Assembly: GCF_003254395.2 (NCBI RefSeq)
Contig: NC_037638.1
Span: forward strand, 26,365,352-26,429,351
Direction of reading: 5' to 3'
From: Apis mellifera
Taxonomy: Eukaryota > Arthropoda > Insecta > Hymenoptera > Apidae
DNA: 64,000 nucleotides
Shown here: one piece after another, positions 59,406 to 64,000 of the stretch
Position numbering within the stretch: position 1 is the first letter of the stretch
How the letters are laid out: the number at the start of each line of letters is the position of its first letter
The notes under the pieces: model-generated
Databases searched by the model: none
Told to the model about the DNA's origin: nothing
What the model saw: the letters and a program-made list of their open reading frames with translations, nothing else
Made by a program: the position numbers and the translations under genes

Positions 59406-59514
59406 TCGTTCGCCAAGTTGGAAAAGCCTCCCCCATCACCTTCCTGCCCGCCGAAAATCCACCCGTCAATCCGTTCCAAGAGTTTGGCAACCAAAGCGTA
59501 GAGCGGACCATTGT
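59406..59514 (-). CDS. weak candidate internal exon, minus strand
   Basis: On the minus strand GCTAATTTCCCTTCCC (branch-like CTAAT plus pyrimidine tract) leads to CGCGGAG. A 109-base segment follows, ending AACGA|GTAAGAG, a fair donor. Two frames are open. One reads NGPLYALVAKLLERIDGWIF, then GGQEGDGGGFSNLANE, and meets TAA inside the donor, so it could also be a C-terminus. The other reads TMVRSTLWLPNSWNGLTGGF, then SAGRKVMGEAFPTWRT; its phase fits the candidate exon at 49119-49024. The acceptor ends GGAG, which is unusual. No family is recognised. Confidence 0.17.
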
Positions 59515-61538
59515 CTCCGCGAAGGGAAGGGAAATTAGCGTTTCCACTTTATCGAATCCGATCGATAGGGATTTAACGACTCGATTCTCCAGCGATCAAT
59601 TCTCTCTTCCCCCTATCTTTTAATCAATTAGAATATTAACGATTTATCGGCAAAGAATTTTTTGAAGAACGTGTATCTAATAATAATGTATGTAATAAAG
59701 TTTTTCGCTCGAAAAGTCCGTTTAAGATATTCCAGTGTTTCGCTGTAGAGGGAGAAGGGGGCCGGTTAAAACATTCGGAAATAAGAGACGGGGAGACCAC
59801 TCTCCTGATATCCCCCGGGATGAGACGTTACGTTCCTCGAACGCACCCCTTATCTCCCGTGAAGCCGCCGCCTATTTTAAAGGACCACCCCTGCTGCTCG
59901 TCATATTCCTCGTCTACTGCAACTACGGAAAACATAGGCCCTGACCCTTATATCATGCCTCGCTTGTATTTCAACCTGTTACAATATTTATACACTCGAC
60001 GTCGTTCGAAATTTCCGCGAGAAGAGAGTGAAACAATATTCTTTCTTTCTTTCCTTTTTCTTGCGCTTGAAGAGGAGCGAGAAGTGAAATTAATTTCTCA
60101 CAAATTGTAAATTATATACATACATATATGTATAATAATATTTATCCACGAAGGAACGCTTTAACGCTGATATCGAGGCGAGCCAATTCAAATAAAACAG
60201 AGACACTCTTAAGACGATTAATCCGTCCCCGAGACCGCATATTTCCCGAGAACCGATTCTAATAACAGGGACAACGCGTACAATCCTCAAACACGGGCGT
60301 AACATCGGCGCGGAAAGACAAACAGGGGAACCGAAACGAGTTACACCGAGCTTGCCCCTCCATCTCTATTTAAAATTCCTTCGTCTTGACCGCCTCCGGA
60401 CAACGCTCCAGGTGACCAACTCGAAGGAGAGGGGTTGAAATTTTTGCATCCCCCGTCGTCGTCCTCCTCTCGCAAACACATCGCCTCCGTATCTCTCCAC
60501 TACCAATATTTGCCACGTGTATATATATATATACGTGTATATACTATTCTCGAGTTGGCGAGAAGGTGGAGGCGGCCAGTTACCAGAGAGGGATGCGGCT
60601 CGAGGAGGAGTTACGGGCGAGTGGAGGATTGTAATCGGCCAAGGTGTACCTCGTGCGTACCCCCGGTTTGGCCTCCAGTGGTGTGTAGCTTTTGTGCGGC
60701 GATACCGTATCTCGAAGTTCAATGTTTGCTCAGCTTGATTCATACCCCTTGGCCCACTCGTACCCCTCCCCTCGTACCCACCATGCCGCTCTCCACCCGA
60801 CCTTCGTCTCCTTTCACTCTCTTCCTTCCCAATGTATACGGAATATAAATGGGGAAAGTTTCTAGGTGTATTTATTTATTATAGGGAGAGGAGGGAGGGG
60901 GAGGGTGGTGTCTAATTAAGGGCAAATAATCTCGTCGTATCCCGGAGGGATGGGAAATTATATTCATTTTCGAGGGGGGGAAGTGGTTAATTACGAGGCG
61001 AGGATCCGGTAAAGTGGCGATCGAGTGGGATGAAAATAACGGATTCCTCTTCCCGAATACCTGCTCCTTCGCTCTGCCACCTTCCATTTCACACTTCGAT
61101 CATCGATCGTGTTTACACGGGGAATATCTCTTTTCTGAATTCGATGAAAATGGATGATAAATAATTTTCATATAAAAGTGGAAACGTTGGAAATATCGCG
61201 TACAATCTAAACGCTCTGATAAATATTCTAATAAATATAATTGCGCTTTTTCCTTCTTTATTATATCTGGAATAGCCTCACTTCTTATCCTTCGCTTACG
61301 AAATTATCACCACATCGCGGCTTTTATTATACTTATCACGTATCGTTACACAATCTCCCACTTGTAATACCTCTTTACGCAAGATTATCGGTCAAAGGCA
61401 AATCCCCTTCCACCATTTACACTTTCATCAAATATGCAACGAAAGGAAATGATCGCGAGCAACGATTCGGCTGAGGAAACTTGAGGTATTGAGATATCTC
61501 GCGACCGAGTTGCGGCACATTTAATTTCTTTTAAATAT
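59515..61538. other. unique DNA, no gene seen
   Basis: An imperfect TA-centred palindrome with CACGTGTATA and TATACGTG arms lies at about 60514-60537. Overlapping GC-rich frames at 60366-60848 are not supported. Confidence 0.45.
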
Positions 61539-61559
61539 TATATATATATATATATATAT
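61539..61559. repeat. (TA)n microsatellite
   Basis: About ten TA units in AT-rich DNA. Confidence 0.9.
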
Positions 61560-64000
61560 CGTGTCGTTTACCATCGTTTAAATCGCGATATACACATGTG
61601 CAAGTTACAAAGCGATCGCGAGCGCGATACTAAACCGATAACGCTCGTATCCACGATGTACCTTCCAACTCGAACCAGACTAAACTGGAAACCGCTCGAG
61701 TACCCTTTTCAAAGTAATATTTCCTTTTTTTTCTATCCACAATGCCAAACGATATCATCTCGCGCGGAATTGGATTTGGATTTTGGACCACCCTTGCTCC
61801 CTCGAAAGGGATATCTCTGGTTAAACAACTTTCAAGAGGAGAAGAGAAAGATATAAATCATTCTAAGAATAGAAAGAAGATTGATCATTGATAAAATTTC
61901 GTGATTCGATATGTTAAACGACGACAAGAAGCTCGACAAACGTACGCCTAATGCCTTGAACGTGTGCAACTCGGTCGAGGGAGGGGATTGGGTGCGATTC
62001 AGCTTGAAATTCCCAGCGAGTCACGAGTCACAAGGTGGGGGAAAGCGTAAATTGCGAAACACGCTACGAAACAAGAACTTACGTACGTACGTTGGAGGGG
62101 GAGGAGTGGAAGGTGTAATAAGAAAATTTGAGGACGGCGCACGCTGCCATTTGTCATTGTCAACCTGACCTCGAATGCCAGGGGCCGGTGTGTTCTTCTA
62201 TTTCTGTGCTTTTAACAATATTGTACATCGCCCCCTCCTGCATTCCGCCCTTTTCTCTTTTCTCCACTTCTCGGCCACGTTAGAAACGTTAAGTCACCCA
62301 CACTTTCGCGCGACTCGTTACGTCTTCTTTGCGGCGGAGAAAATACGATTGATTCTTTTTTCTTTTTTTTTCCTCTCCCCTTTTTTTCTTGTCTCTGCTG
62401 AAAATTCAATTCAATCGAGAGCGCGAAATTGTTAGGGAATCGATCGAGGAGAATGGAATTTGGTTAATGGTTAATTTGTTGTTAAATTTTGTTACAGGTA
62501 ATGATGAGCATGAACGATGGTCGCTTCGTCTGAAATTTAAAGGGTTTATGGGTTCGACGAATTGTACGTAACGTAGTTGTTTTAATAAATAGTTTCCATC
62601 TTTAGTCTTTGATCCTTCAAAATATCTATCCACATTTCGCACGCATGAAACTTCATTCTACTTTAATAGTTTTGCAAAATTTTATCGAATAACCGGTTCT
62701 TTCTTCTTTTTCTATCGTGTCTAAGAAATCTATACTACAATTTATTCTAAATATATGTGATTGTTTGGAATAAAATTGAGGAAATGGAGAAGAAAATTTG
62801 TCGCGAGAGAGTGTGAAACGTAAAATTTAACGCATTTCTCCGAAAGAAAGGAGCATGTTGGAATATTAATTTTATTAAAATTGATGTCGCAATTATGCCG
62901 GTTATCAGGGCGTGTCCATCGTTGCGCCCGCGTGATACGATAGATAATATTTTCAAGGTATGCAAGATAAAGATAATCGTTCAATTTTGATCTCGCGCCG
63001 GCCTCATTTGACAACAATCGATAATGGAACGCGTAATCGGTAAGAGGGAAAAGCTTGCTCGCGCCAATGTTCGATTAACGATGAATTATCCCCCCCAGCG
63101 AAACATTCTTACTTTTGCTTACGCGATTCAACCTGTTGGTTCGAATTCGTAATCGCGTTTAAAAAAATCATTATCGAATTTTAAATTTTATCTCGAATAA
63201 AATCGGAGAATATCGAGAGAGAACGGAACGGGAATTTTATTTTTACGTTGGAATGTCGCGAGATGAGAAGCGAGAGCGAGGGGATTTTAAAATTTTTCAA
63301 TTTCTCGAACGAGCGCCGAATTTTACTTTTAATCACCTGTGTCAAATGCACAGCAACCTCGAACAATCTCGTAGATCCAATTCATTCTGAATTTACTTGT
63401 GTCTTGCGTCAGACACGTGATCGATGGTTATAAATTTCCCTCAGCTAAGCAAGTTATCGAAAAAAAAAAAAAAAGAAAGAAGGAAAGGAAAAGGAAAAAG
63501 TGTCCCGTCCGTTGAACCGATTCATCGGTTGAAAACGTTGAATTCGTATCCAACGAGGAGGAAATTATTTAAACATTGGGCTCGTTAACGATTCTCGTGA
63601 AATTAACGTTTATGAAATGAAAAATAAACTTGTTGCGCTTATTATAGAAAAATTGGCCCTTTAAACTTTTCCAATTAAAAAAGCATATTCGTATTAAGAG
63701 AATAAATACGAATGCCCCTTTCGTTCCATTATTTCTTACACGTGTTTGAACAATTTTATTATTCGTAAAGGTAACGTTTATGCGCGAAAAAGAAAAAAAT
63801 AAATAAATCTTTTCACTTTTCCTGTTATTTCAATTATTCTCTTCAGACTCTTCCACGTTGAAGCAATTAACATTAATTTTACTATGAATTCACATCTATA
63901 TATATCTCACCTTCCCTACTTTCATCGATAATAAATTCGTTTCGCCGAATTGTCCAATATCCTATTAAAAACTACGCAAACTTGCATCCGAATCTACCAA
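61560..64000. other. unique AT-rich DNA, no gene seen
   Basis: Frames of 60-91 codons only. A 16-base poly-A lies at about 63459-63474 and short TA runs near 63895-63905. Nothing recognisable reaches the right edge. Confidence 0.45.

Noticed and set aside
1..64000. tRNA, rRNA or snRNA genes
   Set aside because: I scanned for B-box (GGTTCGAATCC-like), A-box and U6-like words and found only isolated partial matches, such as GGTTCGAATTCG near 63138, without a cloverleaf partner.

Overview
This 64 kb window looks like non-coding DNA from an insect nuclear genome, most likely a hymenopteran of the honeybee type. That assignment is inference. It rests on moderate, strongly fluctuating GC content, abundant CpG (TCG/CGA words everywhere), dense GA/CT, TA, GAA/CTT and poly-A/T microsatellites, long stretches without convincing coding sequence, and a dead mariner-type transposon. 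There are no bacterial-style genes, operons, CRISPR arrays, rRNA genes or tRNA genes that I can see. Most open frames of 60-230 codons fall in GC-rich or low-complexity DNA that is open in several frames at once, so I do not treat them as genes.

Layout. 1-9.9 kb: unique DNA with microsatellites and a perfect 20-bp palindrome at 8306-8325. 9.9-10.4 kb: a mariner transposase relic on the minus strand inside a CpG-poor island. 10.4-23.3 kb: purine/pyrimidine-rich unique DNA. 23.3-24.4 kb: a degenerate tandem array (about 160-bp unit, 7 copies). 24.4-36 kb: unique DNA, a few splice-site-like signals and a TA cruciform. 36.0-36.4 kb: a small array (about 135-bp unit). 41.2-41.9 kb: the best candidate for real coding exons, the 3' end of an unrecognised minus-strand gene (two exons, a 93-bp intron, a stop and a possible poly(A) signal). 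A possible upstream exon lies at 49.0 kb. 43.9-44.3 kb: a recent 102-bp tandem duplication, then a 67-base run of G. 44.7-45.75 kb: two consecutive unexplained minus-strand open frames. 45.6-46.7 kb: a second unrelated array (about 160-197-bp unit, 6 copies). 51.7-53.3 kb: a third unrelated array (mostly 145-173-bp unit, 10 copies, each carrying a GAA tract). 53.3-64 kb: unique DNA with microsatellites and weak exon candidates at 55.3 and 59.4 kb.

No set of genes that work together can be reconstructed. The most distinctive feature is three sequence-unrelated degenerate arrays of similar, near-nucleosomal period within 30 kb. All exon calls come from reading splice signals by eye and need transcript data or protein homology to confirm.
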